NCBI RefSeq assembly: GCF_003945595.2
Contig: NW_024104330.1
Coordinates: forward strand, 984,366-1,048,365
Length of the DNA: 64,000 nt
Reading direction: 5' to 3'
Source of the DNA: Pipra filicauda
Taxonomy: Eukaryota; Chordata; Aves; Passeriformes; Pipridae
Positions 11,083 through 25,851 of this stretch are shown piece after piece (position 1 is the stretch's first letter; each line of letters begins with the position of its first letter). The notes under the pieces were generated by a model that ran no database searches, had not been told where the DNA came from, and was given only the letters and a program-made list of their open reading frames with translations. The translations under genes were made by a program, and so were the position numbers.

Positions 11083-14000
11083 GTAGGGACATGCAACAGT
11101 TTGGCCTCTACAGTAAAATACTTAGGCTGAAAAAAATTTTAAAAAATCTTCTCTGTCCAAGAGAGTAGTGAAGCTGGAAATAACAGCCAGCCATAGGGAA
11201 GCCTAACTTCCTGACTGGAGTAGGAGGAAATATGATTCAGTGTATGAAAAATTATGTGAAACTTGCCTGCAGTACCAGGAAGCTGGACACAGTAACACCA
11301 GCTGTCTTGTCCATTGTAATCACCATATATTTTTTCTGAAACTTTGATTTTTAAAGATAATTAAACCTATATATATTACTCTCAGATTAGGACTTTATCT
11401 ACTGAAGCCAAAGCATATATTTTCAAAATCTACTTGTTAAATGATAAAGTGGGGCTCTCTAATCTTGACAGAAAATATCCTTGGATGTTCTTTGAATATT
11501 TCTGTCTCAAATATCTACTCAATGTCTATATTTACTTAAAGTGAGGCATATATTGTAACACCACCTTTAAACAAGAACTTAATCAATGTGTTATTTGCAT
11601 TACCTACTCTTATGCCAGATACTGCAGGTTGGTACAGTGAGTCAGAAGAGCTTTCTCACCGTATCCTTCCAGAGGGAATTCTGAAGATTTTCCAAACCTT
11701 TCATTCCCCTTGCTGCTGTTTCTCAATTCCCCAGTTTGCTGATCCAAATACGGGATGTCATTTCTCTTGCCAGCAGGCACTGAGGCACCAGCACAGTTGT
11801 AGATTTTAGTGATCATCAGACATAAAAGTCCTAACACTTATTTCTGGATGAATCTCCAAAGGGATATCAAATGGCTGTTGCTACTTCATGTACTTCACTT
11901 TGCCAGCAAGGTTTCTAAAGAAGAAATTAATACAGAGAAGGCACTGTGAATGGGATGTTAACAGCCAAAGGATACATTTTGTTCTCGAGAGACTATTTGT
12001 AATGAAAAATGAAATTTTTAAATAATACAAATAGTGGCAGTCCCTTGGGAAAGAAAAAAACCCAACCAAACAAACACACAAAACAACCCCACAGCTTTTC
12101 TTCTCCCCTGTCAGATAGGGGATGACACCAGAAAACTCTATAAACATGGCTGATGCCAAGTGCTCCAGCAGCCTCAAGCCTGTGCATGTCACTTCATCTC
12201 ATGAACCACACCACAAGACTTCACTTGTGCAATGGCTGATCACTGCTTTTCAGGAAAAAAAATGTGTGTATGTCTGTAAAGGGCTGGGAATCAGGGTCTT
12301 CAGCAAATATGAAGTATTTTCCTTTCCCCTCCTTGCACTCCTGTCCTCACACTGACCCACTGTCCTCTGCGCACTCAGCGTGTGTTACAGAGCTGGCAGC
12401 TCTTCAACAACCTGATTCCCACACCCTTCACACCAAGGGAAAGTGGCTTTCCCTCTTAAAATAACACCTTCAGATTCACATTGTAAAAAGGCTATGGAGT
12501 TCCCATTGTTTGAGAATGATATCTGCACATATTCAAACAGCTGACTGATTAAGAAGGTGTCAGTAGATGGATGTTAAAATACATGGCCTAGTTACTAGGT
12601 TTTGTGAGACCAATTAAAATAGAGTGTCATTGTTCTGCATGACAAATGGCTTCCTCTGCATGGTCTTTACCTCACTTCTTGGCATATATTATCTTTAACT
12701 ACATTTATCCCAAGGGGAGTCTGAAGTACATTTTTCTGCAAATGTGGCTTTTTTTGCTTGATGTAAAATGAGTCTTCACTTTATTTCTGAGGACTTTGTG
12801 CTTCATCTCCCAGAATGTCATGTTCTATAAAGCTTCTCCTTGCCCTCCTCACATTGTTTTTATAAAACAGAATACATCTACACACAGCAGCCTTGGAGAG
12901 CACCTAACGCAGGTGAAGGAGGGGTTTCTCCTCTTGTAGACAGTACAGGCTCCTCTGACTGTCTTGCTTGAGAGGTCTACCAGTGACACTGATGTGCCAT
13001 CAAAAAACAGGTCCCTTGCTGGAGTTCTGGGTCTCAGACAAGGCAATGATAGGATTTTATCCATTTAAATGATATAGAGGGGACAATAAAAAAGGAGTGC
13101 AAGAGAACAATGTTTGTGGAGGGGCCAAATTGCCATAGCTAAATGGAAATTGGGGAAAGGAATCAAAACACAAGGTTGCAAAGAGGAGGTAACTGCTTGT
13201 AACTGATTAGAGATTAGATGGAAGTTATAGTAAAGGAGAGCACACTGAGGTTTCTGGTGAAAACTAAGCTGTTGATTAATGTTTCATATTACAGGGTATA
13301 TCAGACTGGGAGAGGGAGAAAGTCAGCCAATCCTTCCCTCCTCCCCTCCTCCACAAAGTTAGACTAAAAGCATCTGAAGTTCTGCTGCTGATAATTATTG
13401 CCAATAATTAATAGGCCTTTGCACAAATTGGTATGCTCCTAATTTCCAGGACTAATTATGAAAAACAAAGGAAAGTGTCTAAATCAGTGGAACTAAATGA
13501 TTAAGGAAAGATCATGAAACATTCTTGTAAAATAAGTTGAGGGTTGTGTTTTCATTTTTAATGGTAAATATATGTACACTGAGACAATTTAAAGGGTGAG
13601 GCAAACAGAGGCAAAAAAATCTTTCCTTATAGATAACACCATTAAAGAGAACATGCTTATTTCTGCAAACATCCATCAGAGCCCCAAGAAATTCAGAGTG
13701 AAAGTTAATATATAAAAAAGAGCCCAAGTTTCCAAAAATGTGGCAGCTCCCATCAACTGCACGCACAGCTCTGCCAGGAGCCTAATTGACTTAGGAGTTG
13801 TTGTGTGGTAGCTGGGGAGGCATCAGGCAGCAGCACAGCTGGTGAGGTTTCAGGCAAGCTGTGACTTTACCTATTTATTTTAACTCACAGACTTGTCAGT
13901 CCCAGAAATAGGGTAATATTTTTAAGGCAATTTCCATAAGGAAAAAGGACATAATTTTTTTCCTATTTTTAATAAAAAAGAAGGTTTTAAATTGTTTTTT

Positions 14001-17000
14001 GAGATGTTTACACATCTCTCATGCTCTATGATGGGTCCTTTAGGGGATCCAGATCATTGGAGAGCAACTTGACAAATGTTCCTTTCACTGCTAGGACAGT
14101 AAACTCCATGTACTTATTAGCAAAGTTGATTCCCTTCCTAGTGAACATAGTTCATCTCATTATCACTTCATATGTAGTTTCTAAGGCAAATTGCTTTGAA
14201 CTTCAGACATAAAGTTGGGGAAGATGTTCCCTACATATTCAGAGTCATCAGTACCTTTCTTCTTGTTTGTGCTCTTCTTAATTTTATTCCTAGGATTCAC
14301 AGTTCAAAAATAGTAGTCTCAAAACAGTTCAGGTTTTGGCATGCAATCTTCTGCTCAATATGAGCCTTTTTCTTTAGGCAGGAGGTCATGGTGATTTTTT
14401 TTTAAAGTGTATCTCCTGAAATGGGAAAGAGAAAATGGAGTCTGCAATAGAAAGTTGGCCAGAAATTCACTGTCTTTTTGGAGAAAAGGTACCCATGATA
14501 GGTGTAGATCTTTGTTAACGATATTTAATGCATTCCAAAAGGTTTACAGATGCACCTGGACTACATAGAGTGTCCCATTCATCCAGAATCAGTTCACTGG
14601 ATCTGTACTGCCCCAGGAGACAGAAAACGAGGCCACACTACTGCTATGATTTAGACTGTGTTTTTATTTTTTCCTAAATGTAATGTGCTTGCGTAGCAAA
14701 CAATTTTTCTGCAGGGAAGAGATGTACAATCACTTGAAACTAACAACACATTAAGTTGACTATTACTGGAATCCTGCTGCCTCTTATTGCTCTGTGTATA
14801 ATAACTTGACAAATCTATTCAGATGTGGCATGGGTTTATGCTTATTCCATGACTGTTCTCTTTCTGCCAGCATGGTCTAATCCACTTAAGAAAGGATAAT
14901 GAAAAAGGGCCTGATAAATCCTTACCTAGAATTTGTAATTTGTTTGAGCTTTTTGCAGCCCACAATCCAGTTAGTTTAAAGATAACTCAGGCAACTCACC
15001 ATAGGCTGTAGCCTGTTCTCCATATGGCTCCAGACACTCTGGAGACAGCATTTCATCAAAAAAGATGAAATGCCAGCATGATTTTTCTGCAGAGGGAGTA
15101 GTGTCAACTCCACTTCTCCCAGCTATGTCCACCAAAGAGATGGAGGTGGCAGAAGGAAAACATCCAACTTAAACCCAAGGTGACTGAGCAGCGGCACGGG
15201 TGTGCCAGAGTTCTTGATAAAAGCCTTTGATGAGTCCTTGAAAGTAAGTGTATGCTTTAATCTAATGGCCATGACCACTGAAATTAGACAGCCCTTGCAT
15301 GTTGGTGGACACTTCCTGGAAACTCTTATTTTTCCCTGAGTTTATTTGTCACATAGATTTTCCTCATAGTGCCAGAAATTACCAAAAGATTTGAATATTC
15401 CCTGGGCCATGCCTCCAAGGCAACATCTAACTCCTGCTCAGCAGATCAGTCCAAAGCAAGTCTTGTCTCCAACTGGTCCAGCCTTTGGTTTAGCATTTGT
15501 TCTAACACCATAGAGGAAAGTACTCCCTTTGTCTAACACATCAGTTTCAACAACAGAAAGCATCTGATCCCTTTTCCTCTGCCCAGCTCCATCCTACATC
15601 CCTCCCACTTGTGTGGATGTGTCCCTCGATGCCTTATCAGCCTGTCTTCATTGAAGCCCTGAACAGGAAAGCTGATCCACCTAGCTCAGCACAGTGCTGC
15701 AGCCCCTACATTACAACCAAAACTGCTGCAGGCTATGCAATGTGCTATGTGCTAAAGATTTGCCTCACACCAAATAAAGCTGAGATGAAACCTAGTCCTC
15801 AAGAAAGAGGAGGAGTATCTTCTGGCACACCTGGGAAATCAAAAAACAGTCACTAGAAAGCAACTGCCAATTACAGCGATATTTATCACCACTGAGCTGC
15901 AGAGGATGCCAGATTAGACACAGTATTTCCTTCAAGTTTCTTTTCTCTCCTACCTGCTGTTTTTTCTACCGCCAAGTAAACTTCTCCAGACACAGAGGTT
16001 TCTCTCAGACATCAGTGTAGCTGCAAGGTGAAAGTCTCCCTTGTGCCTGTGTTGGAGGATAGATGCTGCAACAGCCATGCTGGTGTGCAGAAGAAGGGAA
16101 ACCTTTTTCCTTCCCCTCAGTAACTCCTGTCCTGACTCGCTGTCAGTTTTCACAGCCCAAAGCACAACAGATCCTTCCAAGGATGGGTCTAGAAGAGAGG
16201 TGGAAAGTTTTCTTTTTCTGCAGACTGTGCCAAGGAGGAGACTGTAAATTGTGAGGGGGACTTTATTCCCACTGGAGTCCCCAGCTATCACCTAAGCCAC
16301 TAAATGCTTCTTCTTCAAATACAGCAGGATTTGTGTTCACCAGTGACAACTTTCTTCTCCAGCAGCTCCACTGATGCAGACTCAAATTCAAAGCAGAAAC
16401 AAACTGTTTAAATGAGACTAATGCTAACAGGCACTATGGGTCTCAGGGGTGTTTTTCTACCATCCACCCATCCCTGGTAGACTTCCTGTAACCCCTCAAC
16501 TTTGTTCTAGGAAGCAGAATTGTTTTTTCAGAAACAGAAAAGGAAGTAATCAGCTCCATGGAGGCACCAGAGAAGCCCCACATCCATCCCTACCTGCCCA
16601 TGCCCTCACCACCCTATGGGGAAAGTCTCAGCAGTGAACAGTACTGTCACATAAGAAGAAATCTGAAATGGAGCCATCCCAACAAGTATTTCCAGACCAG
16701 CATCTCTCACAAAAGAGAAATATGTTTCTCTCTGATTAGCCCTGGAAACTTGAACTTTTGCATCCAAGACTCTGGGTTGAACACGTACTCTTGAATCCAC
16801 ATCCTTTTTCCTGACTGGCTATACTTATGTGTGTATATGGATTTCCTTCCCTTCCCCATTTGGCAAGAAGCCATGCAAGGGGAAAAACACAAAAAAGAAA
16901 ATAATTGTTGTGCTCTATCTCAGTACCTTGCTAAAAAAAAAAACCCTTCTCAACACCAGGCAGCAGAAACAAAAAAAACTGTTTGTACAAGACAGCTGGG

Positions 17001-20000
17001 TGTTGGAGTAGAGAGGAAACGTGCTATTTAATTCAGTTTGTCACATTTTCACTGTCTTTTCCTGCCCATCTCACCGGGATGCTGCTTATCTAATTTGTGG
17101 AATGCACGAAGGAGATTTATCCCACTGACTCCTTCAAATCAGGCCTCTCCATTCGTATCTTCACTTCAAAGCACCAAACTCCAGAGGAGTGCTGCACTAC
17201 AGCTGCCATGGGGGTCAATACTCATGTCAGCAACCACAGCTCTGTAAGCTTTCCAGAGAGCAAAAGGTGCATAGACAGAGAGCAGAGGTACAACACAGAG
17301 ACTTGAGTTATAAATTGCTCCTTTTGGGGGTTTTCAAAGGCCAGAAGAGGGTTGAAATTGAGTAAGGTTGGCTGATTCAAGAAGATACCCATGTATCCAA
17401 ATTTCCTGTGAAAAAACACAGCAGTGAAGGTCTTAGTTCTATTCCCCCTCTCCCCAGAGAGAACATCAAACACCAGCAGTGAGCTTTGCCCCCAGTAAGG
17501 GGGAAATAAGGACAGGAGATACTTCACTGGGTGAACCTGCCCTTCTGTTTCAACAGCTCCGTGTTTGGTCGACTGATGCCGTGAGGGTCGGCCACTCTGC
17601 TGCGATGCTGAGCAGAAGTGCTTCATGAAGCCAGACTACACCAAGTGTTTCAGAGAAAAATGTTTCACCTGAGGCTCTTAATCAGCCCCGAATCTCATGT
17701 TGTTGGAATACAATGCACAAAACAGGCACAACTTTGGGTTCATGCAAAAGGAGCAGAAAGTGCAGTGGCTGTGCCTGCCCCAAAAATGCCAGCATGCTCC
17801 CCATTGTCCACTTGTCCACAGTCTGAGGCTTATTTTGTTAGTGACTAGGAACTAAGACACCTTGGTGGAAAAGTGGAGTCAAACATCTGGTTCTTCCTGA
17901 CCGTCAGCAGATGCAGTCAATTCATTGTGTACTAATAGCTCCTAGTTTGCTCTTTACTTGCATAAAGTTTAGACAGTGCAAAAGCTTTTTGAGAAATGCA
18001 CTGAAATCCAGCTCCAGCTGGACAAATCAGGGAGGATGGACTATGGGGATTCTCCATCTCTACACTTGTGTGGGAGGCTAACCAACGTGTCAAGCCCATC
18101 AGATAAGGATTGTTTTGGAGGTGAAGAGAGGAACTCCTCCAGATCTCTCGTGTTACTGAAGAGTGTTAGGAGCAGAATATAGTCAACCAGCTTCATGGAG
18201 TTTTAGCACCAAGATGGAGCCTTTTTAACAGATAATTTTGGAACCTCTACCAAAAACAGACAGAGTAAATAGGCATTTTCCTGAGCCAGTCAAAATATAC
18301 TGAGTTCCTCAGCCCCACAGCACACTGTCCTTTCCACTTTCAGCTAGGAAAACAATCCAACACAGCCAGTGTCCCAGCCTTTGACTTTCCTAAACCAGAA
18401 TGTTATCACAGGTCCACAGCTCTGCAGTAAAACAGGCATATCTGACCTAGTTCTGCTATCAAACTCTGGAAGATCCCTGATATTCCAGGACACCCCATGA
18501 TGTTCAGAAAAAAATTGAACAAGGTTGTTAAATTGTGTGACTGGTGATCTACCCTATTCCAGTATCCTCTAGTAGAGACTACAGACAAACAGGACAATTT
18601 TTACCAGCTATGCATTAGCCAGCTCAGGTGCCACAGTGGCTATTCCAATACCAGCAGATTGGACAAGGCTCACGATAGACCACTCTGGTTTTGTTTAGGG
18701 GATTTTTTTCACCATGTTCTCTAGCACAGTTTTTGCATGTGCCAAAGAGTTTTTGCTACAGTTTAGGAAACAGATTGAACAGAAATTGTGTCTGTTAAGC
18801 CCAGTGGGCAACACCAGTTTGGAGGGAAGAGAAGGTGTTTTGGCATTTTGCCCCTACGGCAAGAGAACAGTTCCTTTCTCATTTTATTTTTGTACAAATG
18901 GAACCTGAGAGTCTAGCTGGCTTCACTAGATTCTGGGCAACGTCTTCTTTGGCATGTCTTTGTCCAGCTGGAAGAAACATCTAGGCATCCCCATGCAGAA
19001 GATCACCAGCCAGTTGAGTAGCCTGTGCCATCAATCCCTAACCTGTTCCAGTTACAGTCACCAGAGATGGCAAAGACCTGATACCGACACCGGTTAAGGT
19101 CATCTGGTTGATTGCCACTGAAGCAAGTTACAGCCTTCCCCTGAGCAGATCAAGTGGCAAATCTCCAGTCCTTGTGACAAGAAGCTGGAGAAAGAGTGGG
19201 AGCCACATCATTTTCCAGAAGCCTCTGTATAGAGATCAGCTGTCAATCAACATCCTTAACTGGTAGTAACAACTCTTCATCAGAGCTTAGTGCCTCAAAA
19301 AGCCACCTTCTGTGTCAGGGAGAGTTGTTACGGAGGAGGCTGGGGAATGGATAACATGTAAAGATCCTTTTGATGGACTCAGGTTTAACCACCATTACCA
19401 TCAATTATTCATGGTTCCCATGTGGACTTAAGGCAAATAAGGTATATTAAAAATTGACATCCTTCTCCCTCTCAGCTCCTCTTTGGTATTGTCACCTCTT
19501 AAGTATAGCTAGTAAATGTGAACATTTGCTGTTAATTAGCTGTAATGATCATTGCAAAGAAAGTACAAATGCCTTAGCTGAGGAGATATGATGTGTCTCT
19601 AAACCTAGACTAATAGAAAATTCTTCAACTTCTCTTTTATTCCAGAATCTCTGATACAACATTAATTTAAGATTTATTACAATGAAGATACAAGGCTAAA
19701 TATTTTTCTGCCGAACATCTCTAAAGCCTGCGATGACAATGTAATTTGTGCATTTTTAGGAACAGAGTAATTCTGGCATATTATATTTTAATTTTTTAGA
19801 CGTTTTGTTCTTTCAAAAAAATTAATTAGCTATAAAAAAAGTAATAAAAGTAGTCTTTATATATTATTTATACAAAATACATATTTTGAATGGTTTTCAT
19901 CCTATGTATGATTTTCCAATTTGTACTTGCTGAAGTTCAGAAGAGTAGCATTAAGCTAGTCTACCTCAGTTTTCATTTATATGTAATTTCCCTTTCTGGC

Positions 20001-22299
20001 TATTAGTGGTGTAAGTTGCTCTGGCATATAATAATTTACAGGTTTGGGAGTGTTCTGGACCCTCTTCCAGTTCAGAAAATCTCAAGCCTGTTACAGTTCA
20101 GACTAAATTTCTAAATTTTTTTCCCCAGCAATGCCCAGCTCAGTGAGAAGTATATTGTGCAAGGTGATAGCACACACAGTGCTTTTTCTTCTGATTCCCG
20201 TTTCCTTACAAACTGTCATTTGTATTGGACATCTATAATATAGCTGATGAGAAATTTTCCACAGTATTTCTTTCTTTGTGTTACAAAAGGCTGACTGGAT
20301 CTAAGCCAAAATGCTTTATGGAAATTCTCTCAGATCATACCCAGTATAGCAAATATACTTATGATAAAGCTACTCACCTGGACTTCTCATACTCCATGGA
20401 GCCCCCCAGGCTACAAAGCCAGTCATTTTCTGTGGCTCACTGAATATTTCATTATTTATACTAAGTGGTACAGCTTCAGGAGGAGAGATGGAAAATGCTT
20501 TCTATGCTAGGATGACAAATCGGCCAGTAATTCATTCTAGGCTTCGCTAAATTTTTTTAGAAGCAAAACTTGGGCTTTTGCATTTAAACAATTCAAATGT
20601 GTCTCAGTCAGGGTAACCGGGCAGACAGAACAAAGAGAATAAAATATTCTTTTCAGTGTGCACCTGGCTGGTCACTGCTGTGTGCTGGAAATAACCCTGT
20701 AGGTATTACCAAGCTGTTTCTTTTTATCAAATCGTATCTAACTGACACATGAACAATGTAAAAGTTGGGAATTCTCAGAGGAGCACTTGAAAATAGATTG
20801 GACTGAGCATATTTGCAGTTTACAGATGTTGCTGAGAAAAGGCTGGACTTGTATTGCTTTGCATTTGTCCCTTTGAGAGAGAGGACCTTGAGGCATTGCA
20901 GAGGATTGTTACTCTCTGCTGCTGACCTCTGCATTGCATAGGCAAATTGCAGAAGCTGCCAGTCAGCTAAAACACAATTTCATTGCAAAAAGGGGTAAAT
21001 CCACAAGGTGGAAAATGGGAAAGTCTCAAAACATTAAAACGGCCATGATTGCCAAGAAGAGGAGACAGCACATATAACCCACAAAAGCATGTTTTTAAGT
21101 TTGGCATGTGGCAGGTTACAACTGCCAAGAAATTCAAATACCACTTTATCATTTTCTTGTTTGTTGCACAAAATGCTGTAGTGATGCACCAAAATCAGTG
21201 AGAGCACATCAGATGGATTCATCTGCTTTCTAAGAGTACTGGACACAGCATTTGCTGCCTCTCTGAGCAGGACTTGGCAAAAAGCTGAGCAGCCTACACT
21301 TGAATTTGCATTTGCCTTGTAGTTCTCCCTTGGCATATCCTGAAAAGACCCTGTTGAGTAGCTCGTGGCTCTTGGAATCTTCACCATGACGAAGTTTAAG
21401 GTCCAAAGAAGAGTAAAGACTCATTCGATATGTGTGTATATTCACATGGGCAATACAGCTCAGCTCTGTCTTTGAGCACAGAAAACACCAGTGAACCTAC
21501 TCTCAAGTTTAAACTGCTGCCTAAAACCCTAATTCATCAAGGTGCTTAAGCACATGGGTACTTAAGATGGACTGAAGTCTGAAATGGGATGATGAGTAGG
21601 TTCAATAATTCATTCCTTTGTCAGTGGGGGTTGTGAAGTCAATGCTGTTAGGTTAGCACTGGCTGTCAGGAGCAAGGACTCTATTCACACCACATCACCA
21701 CCTTTTACAGCACTTTAGAGAGAGTCGGGCACTTGCATTAGAGGAAGTGATGAATGAATCACTAATTTCTAAGGCTGACAAATCACAGCTCCCACTTGGT
21801 GTTGTACCAGACCCTCCTCTTTAGTGCCTGTCAGGTTACATCAGCTTTTCTTTCTTGACTGTCCTGGGGGCCAGTGTCTGAGTGTCCTTCAGCCCAGGTG
21901 GTTTAAATCTATTGTGGCTCTTAAATTTAAACCCTAGAGTCTGGTATCCAGCAAGTATGGCCTGGGTACCATAGGAACTATCACTCTTTTCCATCCCTCT
22001 CTAGCACATATTCATTAGCCTAGGAAGGAAACATGCTGCAAGTCTCACATTGTCTCTGCAGATTCCAGCTTTGCTTCCAGAACAAATAACCAGAAATAAC
22101 AATGATTGCAGCACTCATGAAATGGTGTTCAAGTGAGAAAACAAAATCTGTAAAGTGCAAATTGTACAGCCTCCAACTTCACAGAGTACATTTTGGAAGA
22201 ATGCACTTTAAATAAAAATTATCTATTAGAACTTATTAATCTTCCAATTTATTTTTCCTATCATCTTTCTAAAAGTCAAGGGTAGTTTTTTGTTGGTTG
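11083..22299. other. Long gene-free stretch
   Basis: No gene is supported over about 11 kb. The largest open frames are 134 codons on the minus strand at 17222-17626 and 113 codons at 15950-16291. Neither shows a domain, a signal peptide or credible splice context, and both overlap frames on the other strand. Notable minor content is an A/C-rich tract at 12050-12090, a homeodomain/SOX motif cluster at 13392-13471 and a second AT-core cluster at about 19500-19560. Confidence 0.55.
13392..13471. promoter_or_regulatory. Candidate enhancer-like homeodomain/SOX motif cluster
   Basis: Within 80 bases there are three TAATTA homeodomain cores, at 13392-13397, 13405-13410 and 13453-13458. They are followed by a SOX/TCF-like ACAAAGG at 13465-13471. 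Dense clusters of this kind are typical of developmental conserved non-coding elements in vertebrate gene deserts. AT-rich background alone makes TAATTA common, so this is only a candidate. Confidence 0.25.
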
Positions 22300-22322
22300 T
22301 TTTTTTTTTTTTTTTTTTTTTT
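22300..22322. repeat. Homopolymer T run (23 bases)
   Basis: An uninterrupted run of 23 T, the longest homopolymer noticed in the window. Read on the minus strand it is a 23-base A run preceded by AATATA, a rare poly(A)-signal variant. It could therefore be the tail of an old minus-strand retrocopy with its body at 22323 and above. No target-site duplication was found, so a plain slippage-expanded tract is equally likely. Confidence 0.85.
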
Positions 22323-25300
22323 AGCCAAAGCAATATATTATTCTTCTTTCAAGGCAAGCCCTGAGAGTCACCTTGCAATAACATATTATAGGAAACATAA
22401 CAGAGGAGAAAGTGAAGAAGCCAAAAGGACACAGTGTATACTACATATTCATAAACAATATACAGTGACATAAACTCTGACATAAATATTCTCATATGTA
22501 GTGTTCTTTAATCATGATGAAAGAGGAAACCAGGGCTTCCTTGGGGGATGGTGTATTCTCATTTGTAATCATATCCATCTTCTCACCATAAAGCATTTTA
22601 GGCTTCAACTGGTTTTATGATTTTGCAAAGGATTAAAGAAAAAAAATAAGGTCATAAAGGTGATGAAAAGAAGGGAAACTTGTAAATATGTTTGAACTCA
22701 GTGGTTAAAATGGAAATGCCAAACCCTGTATTAAACTTGTCTATTTGGCAGATCACGTCTGCCAAGAACCAGTATCTCTATCTGACATTTTTAGAGGTGT
22801 CACTGTAGTTATCCAGGCACATTATTACTATTGATTGTCCTCCAAAGACTCATTTATTTCACTGGAGCTATGTTGATCTGCCTGGTTGCAGGGTAGCCTT
22901 CAATTCTCAGGCATAACATAAAGCAAGGGAAGCAGTAAACAGCCCACAACCAAAAGAATGTCTTTTGCCTAAGTGGGAAGTTTGTTGATTTAACTGGAAA
23001 GCAACTGTGTATCACAAAGAAAAGAGTTGTACTATAGTGCAAGAAACCTGCAAATAAGGTCTTTAGACAGGCCATGGGGGGAACAATGAAAACCTCAGGG
23101 CATAATTCTGTCTGAAGTTAGCCCTGTTTGATAGCACAAACTATAATTACTACCTGTGACTTTATCCCCCATTAACGATAGCATGTAATGCAGTAGAAAT
23201 GCAAGCTTGTTTCAGCACCATTTTTCCTAAATATATATAATAATCAAAAAGCTGGCAAATATGTGATTTTTAAATGCATTGCTGTGTATTCTTCCACATC
23301 ATCCCAAAGGTCTTGGCAAAGTCTGCATCTGGTCCTGAGAGAACTATCTGTCTCTGTGACATGAATTTTTCTGTCTGTGTTGAGGAACAGATATGAAAAC
23401 ACCACCACCGGTATGCAGACAGCACAGGGAAAAAGTCTCAATCTACGCTTATCATTCAAGAGGGGTGGCAAGAAAAATAACATGTAGACAATTAGGTACA
23501 AGCTCCAGCCGGTGCCAGGTGACTCAGAGGTTGGCAGGATGACGGCACAGCACAACAGTTTCTAATACCAATGATATACACCTGTCTGCATCACATCCAG
23601 CCTTTGATTGCCATCCCTCAACAAGCTGGTGTGCAGCTGGACCTACCAGGGAGACTGTCGTAAGTACAAGACCAGAGTAAACTCTGTGGATTTATAGTGA
23701 AAGACTTAAACCGTTTTACTGCTGACTGGTTGAGTTGTTCAACAGCCTAATTTGAAAGCCAAGTCCATGTAATAACATTAAGGTGTACTGACGAATTGTA
23801 GGAAAGAAAAATTGCAACATGTATAGACATAATTCTTTTGGCAAACCCCTCTGTGTAAATGAAGTAACACAGGCAAGATAAACAGTTTGATAGAAAAGTG
23901 TCTATTGTTCAAACAGGTAATTTATAAATGCAAAAATCCTTTTACCAAAATAAATCAGACCTACACTAGGAACCTTAGCCAACACCTCTCTCCCAGTATA
24001 ACCTTTGTAGTGCAAACCAGACCTAAGAGGATCATTTAAAAACACTCATAAAAGAATGATGAATTTAAGATTAGCAGAGATCAGGATCAGATCTGGAGGG
24101 GAATTTTCTCTCTGGGGAAACTCGGTGATCTTAGTATTAAAGGTGAGGACTGTGTCCTTGAAATGTCTGCATTTCTGGTTGAAATCACATTTCATCAAAA
24201 CATGAAAGAATGAAAGAAAAATGATATCATTTTTGAAACCTTCATGGACCATATTCCATGAAGTATGTGAGGGCTTTTTTAATTTTATGCAAGTAAATGG
24301 TTTTCTTGAAAGTATCAGTCTTCAACTGCACACTTAACTATTTGCTACATCATACTTCTAAGAAACAGAAGTAGAAAAAGAATAAATGTAATCTACTAGA
24401 AAAATAGAATAGAAAAAGGAGCTTCCTGTGGTGAAAACTCTTAACGAATGACACCTGAAGGACATCAAGGTGAAGGTGATAAAGGACACCTGAATGATAT
24501 CAAGTTTGCCTCATTCCCTCTCATAGAAAGGCCCTTGAGCCATGTGCTTTGAAATAATCAATACTGTGCAAGAAATGGGTGTTCCCTTCAAGCAGAAATC
24601 AAATCCCATATCCCTGGCAGAGCAAGGAAACAGAAGAGTTGTCCTAAGAGTGTAGGCAATATCAAGAGATCAGTCTGATGAAACAGGGAGGAGACACTAA
24701 ACTGGCAAACCAAAAGAGAAGAAATAAAGATCTAGATTCTTAAAGAGATTTAGACACCCATTTCCTATTTCTTAGCAAATGCCTAAGGAAGTGTTGCAAA
24801 GCCTGCAGAAGATCTGCCACTGTTTTTATCATCTAAAACCAAAACAATCCAGGAAATCAGAGGGGGAAAGTGACCACAGAGGAATTAGGTTCCAAAATTC
24901 ATTTGGAAATCTTGTCTGGGTGACTTAGCAAGCTCCCAAGTAGCCAGCGATAGCCCAAAGGGATGTGACTTCTTACCTTGCTCAAGCGGGCAGTTGTGAT
25001 AAAAGACCATTTTTATTTCCATTGTAAAGAAAAGTCAATGTTCATTTGTTTGGGAAGCCTCCTTGACAGAAAGCTTTATCGGCCATGAAATTAGCCCTTC
25101 ATGCTCTCTTAAGCCAATAGGCCAGGACAGAGTCACCCACTGCACCTGATGCTTGCAGTTAGTTCTGATTAGCAGCCCCTCATGGATTTCAAACAGCAGC
25201 CTCCTTAAATGCAGGCTGTAAAACTTCACTGGCTGCATTAAATCAATAGGGAGGCAAGAGACAGGTTTGGAGAAGAGATCAGGGAAATAAACAGACACTA

Positions 25301-25851
25301 AAACTACAACATTATTATCTCTTTTGGCAAGTAGCCACCAAAATTGCTCAATATACTGTATAAACATAAACATACACTCACATACGCACATACAGTCTGT
25401 CTGGCAAAGCAAAAAAAAAAAAATAGCCCTTAAATACTATGTTCATTCTCTTGGGCAAATAAGAAGCAAGCAGTTATATTTAGCAAGGTAATAAAACTGT
25501 ATTATAAAGACCTGGAGACCTAACACGGCAATGCCCTCTGCACTCTCAGGGGATTCTTACTTATTTGGCAATAAGACAATCACTGGAGACTCATAAAGTA
25601 CCACCAGAAAGCCAGGTGAGCCTGCAATCTCTCTGCAGGATGTGACCATTAGCTACTCAGAACTTCACAGCGGTGTTATCACAAGGATCACATCCTTGCA
25701 CTGCTGGAACTGTGAACTCTGAGGATACCTCAGCAATTTATAAATGTAGCAATAGAGAAAGAAATAGAAAAGAGATCTTGGGAATATTCCTGCATGGGAG
25801 CAGATCTTTTAAAAGAGGAAGGATAAGGCCTAGATCTAATGTGTGTGATGT
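22323..25851. other. Gene-free sequence
   Basis: No gene, RNA or transposon is supported. At 24450-24504 there is a diverged direct repeat: GACACCTGAAGGACATCAAG at 24450-24469 and GACACCTGAATGATATCAAG at 24485-24504. The two 20-base units differ at 2 positions and are 35 bases apart. The 125-codon minus-strand frame at 25035-25412 has no recognisable features. Confidence 0.55.

Noticed and set aside
17222..17626. 134-codon minus-strand open frame, one of the longest in the window
   Set aside because: No recognisable domain, signal peptide or credible splice sites, and several other frames in this AT-rich DNA reach 125-134 codons. Length alone is not evidence here.
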